Assembly (NCBI GenBank): GCA_003021015.1
Contig: PXRK01000017.1
Location: forward strand, 1 to 64,000
Direction of reading: 5' to 3'
DNA from: Halobacteriales archaeon QS_4_66_20
GTDB taxonomy: Archaea > Halobacteriota > Halobacteria > Halobacteriales > Haloarculaceae
DNA: 64,000 nucleotides
Every line of letters starts with the position of its first letter. Position 1 is the first letter of the stretch. The position numbers and the translations under genes were made by a program. The notes under the pieces were generated by a model. It searched no databases. It was not told where the DNA came from and saw only the letters and a list, made by a program, of their open reading frames with translations. This document shows positions 17,135-25,725 of this stretch, piece by piece.

Positions 17135-17142
17135 AAATATAC
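17135..17142 (+). promoter_or_regulatory. TATA box of the CDGSH-domain gene
   Basis: AAATATAC lies about 32 bases before ATG 17171, a distance fitting a leaderless or nearly leaderless transcript. It overlaps the region just after an alternative in-frame ATG (17132), which would then be outside the transcript. Confidence 0.45.
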
Positions 17143-17170
17143 TTCCGGCTGCCACGCGGAATGTCAGAGC

Positions 17171-17443
17171 ATGGGACGGTTGATCGAACACGAGGCGACC
17201 GGGCCCCGAAAACTCGACGAGTCAGACATCGACCCCGAGAAGGGCGACATCGCAGTCTGTCAGTGCGGGCTCTCGGACGAGTACCCGTTTTGTGACGGCT
17301 CGCACAGGCAGACGGACGGGGAAGAGGAGGATACCACCTACCGGTACGTAGACGATGAAGGTATGGACCAGCGCCGAGTGGTCGAACGCGTGGTCTTCGC
17401 CGACGGGTCCGAGGAAACACTGGAGCCGTCAGCGTCCGAGTGA
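17171..17443 (+). CDS. CDGSH iron-sulfur domain protein
   Basis: A 90-residue protein carrying a CDGSH motif with three Cys and one His as [2Fe-2S] ligands: C-Q-C at residues about 34-36 in VCQCGLSDEYPFCDGSH, then C and H of CDGSH. Proteins of this size bind a labile redox- and pH-sensitive cluster; the physiological role in haloarchaea is not established. A start at 17132 would add 13 residues, but the TATA box at 17135 argues for 17171. It stands alone between a palindromic element and a degenerate fam3 arm. Confidence 0.85.
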   Translation: MGRLIEHEATGPRKLDESDIDPEKGDIAVCQCGLSDEYPFCDGSHRQTDGEEEDTTYRYVDDEGMDQRRVVERVVFADGSEETLEPSASE

Positions 17444-17472
17444 TCGCAGGTCCGGTTCCGCCAGTGCGCTCA

Positions 17473-17505
17473 TACTGGTGGCTGTAAATACGTGAAAACT
17501 CGAAC
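17473..17505 (-). repeat. Degenerate solo right arm of a fam3 element
   Basis: TACTGGTGGCTGTAaatacgtgaaaactcgaact matches the minus-strand reading of fam3 right ends (TACTGGTGGCTGTACGTACGTGAACACTCGAATT) with a few changes, and is preceded by TCA. No second arm is nearby, so it is a remnant between two genes. Confidence 0.6.
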
Positions 17506-17613
17506 TCGAGCCCTCGAAAACTCTACACTCGGATAGTCTGACAGGACTGGTTTGCAAGCTGAGAGATACATCCTTTACCGACCGACGGCGTACTCGACCA
17601 CGAGCGACCGGAC

Positions 17614-18216
17614 ATGACGAGCTACAGAACGCAGCCGATCGACGAGTTCCTCTCCGGGATCGCCTCGCGCCGCGTGACGCCGGCCGGAGGCAGCGCATCG
17701 GCTGTCAGTGGCGCGATCGGCGCCTCGCTGTGTGAAATGGTCTGCCTGCACACCGTCGAGAAGGCCGGGGACGATGCAGTGTCTCAGGAACTCGTCGAGG
17801 CCGGCGAGACCCTCCGGACCCAGCGCGATGGGCTGTTGACACTCGCGGACGCGGACGCAGCCGTCGTCGACGGACTGTTCGGAGCCAACGGCGACCAGCG
17901 GGACGAACAACAGCTCAAGCGGGCGATCGGCGTCCCACTCACGATCGCCCGGGCGTGTCTGACTGTCGTCGAATCAGCTGAAGTGGTAGCCGACACAGGC
18001 ACGAGAACGGCGCTTGCCGACGCCGCGACCGGGGTGATGCTCGCCCGGGCCGCGCTCCGGGCGTCGGTGTTCACTGCCCGGAGCAACCTCGACGCCGTCC
18101 CGGACCAGTCGTTCGTCGACGGGATCGAACGACGAACGACCGGGATCGAGCGGACGGCCGAGGAACACGCCGAGCGCGTGCTGCAGACGATCAACCGACG
18201 ACTGGCGGACGCGTGA
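17614..18216 (+). CDS. Cyclodeaminase/cyclohydrolase family protein (FchA-like)
   Basis: A 200-residue all-helical protein of the formiminotransferase-cyclodeaminase C-terminal family, recognised from RVTPAGGSASAVSGAIGASL near the N terminus and the following long helices. Stand-alone members act either as formimidoyl-tetrahydrofolate cyclodeaminases or as methenyl-tetrahydrofolate cyclohydrolases (FchA). Since the window also encodes FolD, formate-tetrahydrofolate ligase and formate dehydrogenase, a cyclohydrolase role in the same C1 route is attractive but inferred. Histidine-degradation genes, which would favour the cyclodeaminase role, are not in the window. Confidence 0.82.
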   Translation: MTSYRTQPIDEFLSGIASRRVTPAGGSASAVSGAIGASLCEMVCLHTVEKAGDDAVSQELVEAGETLRTQRDGLLTLADADAAVVDGLFGANGDQRDEQQLKRAIGVPLTIARACLTVVESAEVVADTGTRTALADAATGVMLARAALRASVFTARSNLDAVPDQSFVDGIERRTTGIERTAEEHAERVLQTINRRLADA

Positions 18217-18250
18217 GCGAGAAGCCAGTCGGGCGTGAGCGGCGCTTTCA

Positions 18251-18436
18251 CTAGACCTCGGAATCGCTGTCGATGGCCAGTTCGCGGGCTGACGCGCCCA
18301 GTTCCGCGTCCCCGTGAAGGTCCAGTGAGAAACAAGGCAGGTGGGAGCGGTCCGGGGTAAGCTCCTCATACCACTCCCGTCCGAAGGTCTCGGTCACTTC
18401 AACGGGGGGAGACACCCTCACAAATCTTAATACCAC
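18251..18436 (-). CDS. Small hypothetical protein
   Basis: A possible 61-residue protein (VEVTETFGREWYEELTPDRS ... LDLHGDAELGAS) on the strand opposite its neighbours, starting with GTG. I do not recognise it. Its composition is acidic and protein-like, it fills an otherwise empty gap between the cyclodeaminase-type gene and the formate dehydrogenase operon, but the start region overlaps the probable promoter of that operon and no strong promoter of its own is evident. It may be non-coding. Confidence 0.32.
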   Translation of the reverse strand: MVLRFVRVSPPVEVTETFGREWYEELTPDRSHLPCFSLDLHGDAELGASARELAIDSDSEV

Positions 18437-18464
18437 AACGCCACGTTATGCGACGTAGTATCAA

Positions 18465-19958
18465 ATGTCACTACTTGACACGGACAGGACAACAGTTCGG
18501 ATCGCGTCTCGGGAGGCGGAGACCGCGATCGGGGACGTACTGCGGGACGCTGACAGTGAGGTTCACGCGGTCGGGTCGACGGGGGTACCGGCAGTCGAAC
18601 CCCTCGTGTTGCTCACCGAAGACGGACGGACCGCGTTCTTCGCAGCGTGTTCTGTCGGCCGCGCGGAGGCACTCCTGACGGGGCTCGAGGACGGGTTCGA
18701 CAGCGTCGTCGACGGCGCGGACGCGGTCGTCGAGCACGACCCGAATGCTGCACGGCTGCCCGCCACTGACCTGCCGGAACTGTCCGCCGGCCAGCGCACA
18801 GTGCTCGGCCCCTGCGGGTGGCTCCGGCCCACGGACCCCGACGACTACGAGGCTGCGGTCGGCTTCGGCGGCTCCGACCCGGAAACGATTCGCGAACTCG
18901 GCGCGGAGATCCTCGGCCGCGGCTGGGGCGACTGGTGTCAGGACCGCACGCTGGCCGACAGCTGGGAAACGGCACGCGAGGCAGATGGCGACCCGACAGT
19001 GGTCGTCAATGCCCACGGGACGGGAGCCGACACACTGCTATCGTCGAGCGCGCCGTTCGCAGTGCTCGACGGGGCGGCGGCGGTGGCACGCGCGACCGAC
19101 GCCGAGCGGATCGTCGTGTACATCTCGCAGGACGACGACCACGCCGTCGATCAGGTCGAAACAGCGGTGTGGGGGTACCCCGATCCCCCTGTTTCGATGT
19201 CGGTCGTGACCGGCCCTGCCGTCTACCGCGCGGCCGAGCCGACGATGGCGATCGAGGCCATCGAGGGCAACCACCGGCTCGAAGCGCGGCTTCGGCCACC
19301 GGGCCCGGACGAAACCGGCATCCACGACCGGCCGACTGTCGTCCACACCGCCAGGACGGTCGCACACCTCGCGGCCGCACTCGACACCGGCAGCCCGGCC
19401 GACTCGCGGCTGGTCACGGTCACCGGCGACGTGGCCGCGCCAGCGACGGTCGAACTGCCGGAACGGGCCAGGCTCGCGGCGGCGCTTGACGCCGTCGACG
19501 GCGCCGAGGAGTACAAAGCCGCCTGCGTCGGCGGGCGCTTCGGCGGGCTCACGGATTCGCTCGACGTCCGGGCCGGCCCCGAGTCGCTGCTCGACGCCGG
19601 CCTCGGGACGGAGGGCGTCGTCGAACTGCTCGGCGAGGACCGCTGCGTTGTCAAGTTCGTCGGCGAGCGGGCACAGTTCGCCGCCGACACGAACTGCGGG
19701 CGCTGTGTCCCCTGTCGGGAAGGAACGACACAGCTCGCGGAGCTGCTGCGCGACCTCTACGACGGGCGGTACCGCCGCGACGGCATCGAGGAACTGATCG
19801 GCGTGATGGAGCGGTCGAGTATCTGCACGTTCGGAGTCGACGCCGGCCGGCCGACCCGGACGGCGATGACCGAGTTCGAATCCGAGTTCCACGCCCACGC
19901 GGACGGGCGGTGTCCGGCCGGCAGCTGTCCGCGGAAAGCCGAGGTGTCTACCACATGA
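18465..19958 (+). CDS. NuoF-like iron-sulfur subunit of formate dehydrogenase with degenerate FMN/NADH site
   Basis: A 497-residue protein. The C-terminal part keeps the NuoF [4Fe-4S] site: CGRCVPCREGTTQL plus SSICTFGVDAG (four Cys). The central Fp-type fold is recognisable but the nucleotide motifs are altered: LGRGWGDWCQ where GRGGAGFP is expected, VVNAHGTGADT in place of VNADEGEPG, and GPAVYRAAEPTMAIEAIEG in place of GAYICGEET. Normal NuoF uses these to bind FMN and NADH, so this subunit may pass electrons to something other than NAD (inference). It is first in the operon; its TGA overlaps the next ATG (ATGA). A TATA-like CTTAATAC lies at about 18427-18434. Confidence 0.82.
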   Translation: MSLLDTDRTTVRIASREAETAIGDVLRDADSEVHAVGSTGVPAVEPLVLLTEDGRTAFFAACSVGRAEALLTGLEDGFDSVVDGADAVVEHDPNAARLPATDLPELSAGQRTVLGPCGWLRPTDPDDYEAAVGFGGSDPETIRELGAEILGRGWGDWCQDRTLADSWETAREADGDPTVVVNAHGTGADTLLSSSAPFAVLDGAAAVARATDAERIVVYISQDDDHAVDQVETAVWGYPDPPVSMSVVTGPAVYRAAEPTMAIEAIEGNHRLEARLRPPGPDETGIHDRPTVVHTARTVAHLAAALDTGSPADSRLVTVTGDVAAPATVELPERARLAAALDAVDGAEEYKAACVGGRFGGLTDSLDVRAGPESLLDAGLGTEGVVELLGEDRCVVKFVGERAQFAADTNCGRCVPCREGTTQLAELLRDLYDGRYRRDGIEELIGVMERSSICTFGVDAGRPTRTAMTEFESEFHAHADGRCPAGSCPRKAEVSTT

Positions 19959-20863
19959 GTTCCGAACCGTTCGATTCCGACGACGCACCGCCACTGACAG
20001 AGACGATCGCGCCGGGGACGGCGTCCGACCCGCCGCTGGGCGCCGAGGACGCGGTCACCGTCACCGTCGACGGGACCGAGGTGACCGTCGGCAGTGGCGC
20101 GACGCTGCTCGACGCCGTCGAGGCCGTCGACACCGACGACAGCGTCCCCGCGCTCTGTCAGTACGACCGCCAGGACATCGGCCCCAGAAGCGAGTGCCGG
20201 ACCTGCATGGTCGAGACCGACGAGCACGGCGTCGTGCCGGCCTGTAGCTTCCCTGCCGAGGAGGGCCTGGACGTCGAGACCGCCGCGGCCGACGCCGCCG
20301 AGGCCCGCGACGTGAACCTCGACCTGGTGCTGTCGGATCACAACCTCCGGTGTACCACCTGCGGGAAGAACGGCCGGTGTGACCTCCAGGACGCCGCTAT
20401 CGAACAGGAGGTCGAGGAGCCACGGTACGGCGTGCTGGGCGACCGCGAGGAGTACGAGCCGATCGACGACTCCTCGTCGTTCATCCAGATCGACCGCAAC
20501 AAGTGCATCCTCTGCAACCGATGTGTCGAGGCCTGCAACGACGTCCAGGTCGAGGGCGTCCTCCGCATGGAGGGCTCGGGCCAGGACACCCGGATCGGCT
20601 TCCAGAACGGCGCGGAGACGATGGAGGACTCGACCTGTGTCTCCTGTGGCCACTGCGCGACGGTGTGTCCGACCGGCGCGCTCGTCGAGAAAGGGATCGA
20701 GGACGCGACCACGATCCCGCTGCCCGGCTTCACACAGAAGAACAGCGTCGGGAAGGTGATCGACGGCACGGACGACTCCAAGGAGCCCATGACGCCGAAG
20801 AAGCGTGATCTACCAGTCGACACCGCCCCCGAGGAGGACAAGGAGGTGCGCGACTGGCCATGA
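19955..20863 (+). CDS. NuoG-N-like ferredoxin subunit of formate dehydrogenase
   Basis: A 302-residue electron-transfer protein with the N-terminal NuoG/FdhA layout: a [2Fe-2S] plant-type site (CQYDRQ, then CRTCMVE and a further Cys in PACSF), a His-Cys3 [4Fe-4S] segment (DHNLRCTTCGKNGRCDL), and two [4Fe-4S] ferredoxin sites (CILCNRCVEACN and CVSCGHCATVCP). It should carry electrons between the molybdenum subunit and the NuoF-like subunit. It overlaps both neighbours by 4 bases (ATGA). In many bacteria this region is fused to the catalytic subunit; here it is separate. Confidence 0.9.
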   Translation: MSSEPFDSDDAPPLTETIAPGTASDPPLGAEDAVTVTVDGTEVTVGSGATLLDAVEAVDTDDSVPALCQYDRQDIGPRSECRTCMVETDEHGVVPACSFPAEEGLDVETAAADAAEARDVNLDLVLSDHNLRCTTCGKNGRCDLQDAAIEQEVEEPRYGVLGDREEYEPIDDSSSFIQIDRNKCILCNRCVEACNDVQVEGVLRMEGSGQDTRIGFQNGAETMEDSTCVSCGHCATVCPTGALVEKGIEDATTIPLPGFTQKNSVGKVIDGTDDSKEPMTPKKRDLPVDTAPEEDKEVRDWP

Positions 20864-23169
20864 CCGACGACGACCTCGACGGCGTGGCCGGCTACATGCA
20901 GCAGGCCAGACAGCAGGCGCTGAAAAACGTCGAGAACGTCGCCGAAGGGGTGGCCGCCGAGACGCTGCCCGAGGGCAAGCTGTTCGAGATCGCCCAGTCG
21001 ATCGGCGACAAGCGCCTAGATGAGCTGAACGTCGCGGACACGACCTGCGGGTACTGCGCCGTCGGCTGCCGGTTCGACCTCTACTCCGACGGCGAGGAGA
21101 TCCTGGCGGCCCGGCCGACCGACGAGGAGGACGCGCCGGTCAACGGGATTTCCACCTGCGTCAAGGGGAAGTTCGGTTACGACTTCATCAACTCCGACGA
21201 CCGCCTGACAGCGCCGCTGGTCCGCGGCGAGGGCGGCGAGTTCCGCGAGGCGAGCTGGGACGAGGCGCTCGACCGGGTCGCGGAGGGTCTGAGAGAGATC
21301 AAGGACGAACACGGCGGCGAGGCGCTGTCAGTGATCGCCTCCTCGAAGGCCACCAACGAGGAGAACTACCTGATGGGCAAGTTCGCCCGGCAGGTGCTTG
21401 GCACCAACAGCGTCGACAACTGCAACCGGCTGTGTCACTCCTCGACGGTCGCCGCGCTCGCGAAGGTGTACGGCTACGGCGCGGCCTCGGTCAGCACCGA
21501 GGATCTGGAGACGACCGACTGCTACCTGCTGACCGGCTCGAACACGACCGAGGCCCACCCCGTGATTGCGACCCGGATCAAGCAGAACGTCCGGGACGGC
21601 GCGGACCTGCTGGTGTTCGACCCCCGCGAGATCCAGATGGCCGAGTACGCCGACCAGTACACGCAGGTCAACCCCGGCTACGACGCCACCTGGATCAACG
21701 CCATCACGAAGTACATCATCGACAACAACCTCTATGACGAGGAGTTCGTCGACGAGCGAACGACGGGCTTCCAGGACGTCACGGAGAGCGTCCAGGAGTT
21801 CACGCCCGAGCGCGTCGAGGAAATCTCGGGGGTCCCCCACGAGGAGATTGTCTCGGCAGCCGAAACCATCGCCGAGGCCGACACGTGCGTGTTCGGGTGG
21901 ACGCTCGGGCTGACCGAACACTCCCACGGCACGGAGAACGTCATCGCGATGGCGAACCTCGCGGCGATCACGGGCAACCTCGGCAAGCCCGGCACTGGCG
22001 TCTCACCCTTCAGGGGGCAGAACAACGTCCAGGGCGGGGGCGGCGACATGGGCCCGCTGCCGGACAACTTCCCCGGCTACCAGGACGTCGCTGACGACGA
22101 GATCCGCGCGAAGTTCGAGGAGGCGTGGGACTGTGACATCTCCGGCGAGTACGGCTACTACACGACCCAGATGTTCCTCGAAGCCGACAAGGGCAACATC
22201 CGCGGGATGTACATCATCGGCGAGAACTCCGCGCTCTCCGAACCCGGCGTCAACCACGCCGAGGCGGTCCTGGAGAACCTCGACTTCCTCGTCGTCCAGG
22301 ACCTGTTCGTCACCGAGACCGCGAAGTACGCCGACGTCGTACTCCCGGTGTCGTCGTTCGTCGAGAAGACGGGGACGTTCACCAACACCGACCGGACCGT
22401 CCAGATGGTCAAGGAGGTGATGCCGCCCAAGGGCGACTCGCGGCCGGACTGGAAGATCCTCCAGGACCTCGCAAACCGGATGGGCCGGGACTGGGACTAC
22501 GACGACACCGAGGAAGTAATGGAGGAGGTCAACTCCCTGACGCCCCTGTACGGCGGGATTTCCCACGAGCGCATCGAGGAGCACGGCGGGCTCCAGTGGC
22601 CCTGCTGGGACACGGACCACCCCGGGACGACCCGGCTGTACGCCGACGAGTTCAACACGCACAACGGCAAGGCGAACCTCGAGGGCGTCGGGTTCAGCGA
22701 GCCGGCGGAGCTGCCGGACGAGGACTACCCGTTCACGCTGACGACCGGGCGGGTGCTGTACCAGTACCACACGGGGACGATGACCCACCGCGAGGAGGGA
22801 ATCATGCAGTACACCCCCAGCGACTTCGTGGAGATCCACCCACAGACCGCCGCGAACTACGGCATCGAGAGCGGCGAGATGGTCACCGTCACCTCCCGTC
22901 GCGGGGAGATCACCGTTCCGGCGCAGGTGACCGACCGGATCGGCCCCGACAGCGTGTTCGCGCCGATCCACTTCGCCGAGACCGCCGTCAACCGCCTCAC
23001 CGACGAGGAACACCTCGACCCCGCGGCCGCGACGCCGGAGTACAAGGTGTCGGCCGTGCGGATCACGCCCGCCGAGGGCGAGCCACAGCCGATCGGGGCC
23101 GGCGCCGGCGAACCAGCGGCGGAGGAGGCCGACCGGCCCGACGAGGGCGAAACCACGGGGGACGACTGA
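20860..23169 (+). CDS. fdhA: Formate dehydrogenase alpha subunit (Mo/W-bis-PGD, Cys type)
   Basis: A 769-residue catalytic subunit of the DMSO-reductase superfamily. The N-terminal [4Fe-4S] site is Cys63, Cys66, Cys70 and Cys100. The active-site segment NSVDNCNRLCHSSTV places Cys188 where selenocysteine sits in E. coli FdhF, followed by the conserved His193 (LCH), so this is a cysteine-type formate dehydrogenase. Later conserved stretches include NLAAITGNLGKPGTGVSPFR and the molydopterin dinucleotide-binding domain at about 610-735 (TLTTGRVLYQYHTGTMTHR). Oxidises formate to CO2, passing electrons to the two upstream subunits. Substrate identity rests on the operon and active-site match; an assignment to a related oxidoreductase is less likely. 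Confidence 0.88.
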   Translation: MTDDDLDGVAGYMQQARQQALKNVENVAEGVAAETLPEGKLFEIAQSIGDKRLDELNVADTTCGYCAVGCRFDLYSDGEEILAARPTDEEDAPVNGISTCVKGKFGYDFINSDDRLTAPLVRGEGGEFREASWDEALDRVAEGLREIKDEHGGEALSVIASSKATNEENYLMGKFARQVLGTNSVDNCNRLCHSSTVAALAKVYGYGAASVSTEDLETTDCYLLTGSNTTEAHPVIATRIKQNVRDGADLLVFDPREIQMAEYADQYTQVNPGYDATWINAITKYIIDNNLYDEEFVDERTTGFQDVTESVQEFTPERVEEISGVPHEEIVSAAETIAEADTCVFGWTLGLTEHSHGTENVIAMANLAAITGNLGKPGTGVSPFRGQNNVQGGGGDMGPLPDNFPGYQDVADDEIRAKFEEAWDCDISGEYGYYTTQMFLEADKGNIRGMYIIGENSALSEPGVNHAEAVLENLDFLVVQDLFVTETAKYADVVLPVSSFVEKTGTFTNTDRTVQMVKEVMPPKGDSRPDWKILQDLANRMGRDWDYDDTEEVMEEVNSLTPLYGGISHERIEEHGGLQWPCWDTDHPGTTRLYADEFNTHNGKANLEGVGFSEPAELPDEDYPFTLTTGRVLYQYHTGTMTHREEGIMQYTPSDFVEIHPQTAANYGIESGEMVTVTSRRGEITVPAQVTDRIGPDSVFAPIHFAETAVNRLTDEEHLDPAAATPEYKVSAVRITPAEGEPQPIGAGAGEPAAEEADRPDEGETTGDD

Positions 23170-23170
23170 G

Positions 23171-23761
23171 ATGGCCGAACCAGCCGATTCCTACCCCGAG
23201 TCGGCGACGCTCAGGGACGAGGACGGCGGGGCCGAGAAGGCGGAACCCGAGGACCTGCGGGCGGCGCTGGCCGCACACGACGAGGAGCTCGCGGCGGCCG
23301 TCGAGGGGACCGGCGAGCTCGGTGACCTGTTGACGACGGCGATCCTCGTGGCCGCCAGCGCCGACGACGAGGAGGTCGAGCACCTGACTGACAGGACGTC
23401 GAACCTCGTCGCGGCGGCCGACGGCCTCGCCACGGACGAGACGGCGGCGCTCGCGGCCGACCTCGGCGAGAACGCCGGCGAACTCGCGCGGCTGCTGGAA
23501 ACGTTGCTGGCGCTCCAGCGGGAGGGTCACCTCGACGACCTGATCGAACTGGCCGAGCCGCTCGCGGCGCTGGAGATCGACGAGGACACAGCGGAGGGGC
23601 TGAACGCCGTCCTCGGCGCCGTCGGCGAGGCGGGGACCGACTCCGGGCCGCTGTCGCTGTCCGGGCTGGTGAGTGACCTCCGGAGCTCGGAGCTGCGTGC
23701 CGGCGTGGGCTACCTGCTGTCGCTCCTGAAAGCGCTCGGGCGGCGAGTCCAGGAGAGCTGA
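23171..23761 (+). CDS. DUF1641 protein associated with formate dehydrogenase
   Basis: A 196-residue, highly acidic, helical protein with the DUF1641 pattern (repeated Leu-rich amphipathic helices such as LLTTAILVAASADDEEVEHL and LSGLVSDLRSSELRAGVGYL). DUF1641 genes accompany FdhF-type formate dehydrogenases in other organisms (for example the yrhD-yrhE pair of Bacillus), so it is probably an assembly or accessory factor; no activity is established. It starts one base after the fdhA stop and its stop overlaps the next start by one base (TGATG). Confidence 0.8.
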   Translation: MAEPADSYPESATLRDEDGGAEKAEPEDLRAALAAHDEELAAAVEGTGELGDLLTTAILVAASADDEEVEHLTDRTSNLVAAADGLATDETAALAADLGENAGELARLLETLLALQREGHLDDLIELAEPLAALEIDEDTAEGLNAVLGAVGEAGTDSGPLSLSGLVSDLRSSELRAGVGYLLSLLKALGRRVQES

Positions 23762-25716
23762 TGGAAGACGACCGCGAGACCGTCTGCTCGCTGTGTGCGG
23801 TCGGCTGCCGACTCGCGCCCGGCGCGGAGGGCTCGCGCGCGGTCGGGCGGGAGGGTCCGGTCAACACCGGCGGCCGGCTCTGCCGGAAGGGGATCCACGC
23901 ACTCGAGCGGATTCCGGACGACGAGCGGCTCACGACGCCGCTGGTCCGCCGCGACGGCTCGCTGGAACCGGCGAGCTGGACGGCGGCCTACGACCGGGTT
24001 GTGTCGGGTATCGAGCGGGCGGTCGAGCGACACGGCCCGGACGCGCTGGCGTTTCTCGGCGCGCCACACTCGACGACCGAGGAGAACTACCTGCTCGGGA
24101 AACTCGCCCGGACGCTGGGGACCAACAACGTCGACAACCGCGCCCGCCTGTGTCACGTCTCCTCGGCGCGGGCGCTTTCCGACCGGCTGGGCTGGCCGGC
24201 CTCGACGAACGGCCTGGCCGACCTCCGGGATGCGGCGGTGATCCTCGTCGTCGGCGCCAACCCCGCCGAGCGCCAGCCGATCGCGTTCAACGGCTACGTC
24301 AGGCCGGCCGTCAACGCCGGGGCAACGCTGATTCACGTCGATCCGGTCGGCAACGAGACGACGCGGCTGGCCGACGCCCACCTGGCGCCACGTCCCGACA
24401 CGGACGGGCTGGTGCTGGATCTGCTGTGCGCGGCGGTGCTGGACGCCGGCGGGGTCGACCGGTCGTTCGTCGAGGCGCGGACGTCGGGGACCGATCGGTT
24501 CGTCGACGAACTGGCGGCGCTCGACCGGGCGGCGCTCGCGGAGGCGGCGGGGGTCGAACAGGACGCCGTCGAGCGCGTCGCGGAGACGATCAGCGACGCG
24601 GACGGCGTGGCATCGATCGTCGGAACAGGTATCGAAACCGACGAGCGCGAGCCCAGCGCCGCGGATTCGTTGCTCAACCTGCTGTTGCTGACGGGCAACG
24701 TCGGGCGGCCCGGGGCGGGCCTCCACGTGTTTCGCGGGCTGTCCAACGAGCAGGGGGCGACCGACGCCGGCTGCGTCCCCGATCGACTCCCGGGCCACCA
24801 GCCACTGGACGATCCGGAGGCTCGCACCCGGATCGAGCGCGAGTGGGGCGTCGCTCCGCCGGAGACGCCGGGCCGGACGGCGCACGAACTGCTGGCTGCG
24901 TTCGGCCAGGAGATTCACTGCGCGCTCGTCGTGGGCGAGAACCCGGGAGTGTCGAAGCGCGATCCCGACTGGATCGGGGACCGACTCGGCGGACTGGACA
25001 CCCTTGCCGTGGTCGAACTGACCGAAAGCGAGACGACCCGCCACGCGGACGTGGTGCTGCCGGCCGCTGCGCCGGCGGAGAAACGCGGCACCATGACGAA
25101 CCTCGACCGGCGGATCCAGCCGCTGCAGCCCGTGCGGGAGCCGCCCGCGTCGGCCCGGACGGACTTCGAGATCCTGCGGACCATCGGAGCGGAGTTCGGC
25201 GAGTTCGAGTACGAGGATCCAGAGGACGCCTTCGCGGAACTGTGCGCCGTCGCACCGCCGTATCGAGGTATCGAGTACCCGGAACCGGGGGAGCAGGGTG
25301 CGCGCTGGCCCGCCGGGAGCGGGCGCGTGCTCTACCGGGAGGCGTTCCGGACGCCCGACGGCCGGGCGCCGTTGGTCTCCCCGGCCCATCGTCCCGAATC
25401 GACGCCCGGTAGCGGTCTGGAACTCGTCGTCGGCGGGCGCGCGACAGACGCGTCGTCGGCCGGGGAGGAGGGACAGGTCCGGCTCCATCCCGCCGACGCC
25501 GCGGACCGCGACGTGGACGACGGCGACCGAGTCCGCGTGGCGACCGGCGGCGCCGACCTCAGAGCTACGGCCCGACTCGAGTGGTCGGTCCGCCGGGGGA
25601 CTGTCTCCCTGCACGCAGCCGTCGCCGACCCACTCGTCCGCACCGGGGCCGACCGGGTGTCGATCGAACCGCTCGCCGGGTCGTCCGGCAGGGACGCGAC
25701 CGACGGCCGGCCCTAA
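23761..25716 (+). CDS. Second molybdopterin oxidoreductase-like protein lacking the metal-ligand Cys
   Basis: A 651-residue paralogue of the preceding fdhA. It retains the [4Fe-4S] motif (Cys9, Cys12, Cys16, Cys41), the bis-MGD fold segments (LLLTGNVGRPGAGLHVFRG) and a C-terminal dinucleotide-binding domain (about 560-640), but the active-site stretch reads NNVDNRARLCHVSS: Arg127 occupies the position of Cys188 of FdhA. Without a Cys/Sec/Ser/Asp ligand there, it may be an inactive scaffold, a cofactor-loading partner or an enzyme of altered chemistry (inference). It is the last gene of the operon and ends 9 bases from the convergent threonine ammonia-lyase gene. Confidence 0.8.
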   Translation: MEDDRETVCSLCAVGCRLAPGAEGSRAVGREGPVNTGGRLCRKGIHALERIPDDERLTTPLVRRDGSLEPASWTAAYDRVVSGIERAVERHGPDALAFLGAPHSTTEENYLLGKLARTLGTNNVDNRARLCHVSSARALSDRLGWPASTNGLADLRDAAVILVVGANPAERQPIAFNGYVRPAVNAGATLIHVDPVGNETTRLADAHLAPRPDTDGLVLDLLCAAVLDAGGVDRSFVEARTSGTDRFVDELAALDRAALAEAAGVEQDAVERVAETISDADGVASIVGTGIETDEREPSAADSLLNLLLLTGNVGRPGAGLHVFRGLSNEQGATDAGCVPDRLPGHQPLDDPEARTRIEREWGVAPPETPGRTAHELLAAFGQEIHCALVVGENPGVSKRDPDWIGDRLGGLDTLAVVELTESETTRHADVVLPAAAPAEKRGTMTNLDRRIQPLQPVREPPASARTDFEILRTIGAEFGEFEYEDPEDAFAELCAVAPPYRGIEYPEPGEQGARWPAGSGRVLYREAFRTPDGRAPLVSPAHRPESTPGSGLELVVGGRATDASSAGEEGQVRLHPADAADRDVDDGDRVRVATGGADLRATARLEWSVRRGTVSLHAAVADPLVRTGADRVSIEPLAGSSGRDATDGRP

Positions 25717-25725
25717 CTGTCGCCA

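Noticed and set aside
20860-23169. Selenocysteine codon in formate dehydrogenase
   Set aside because: The active-site position is encoded by a normal Cys codon and the frame has no internal TGA.
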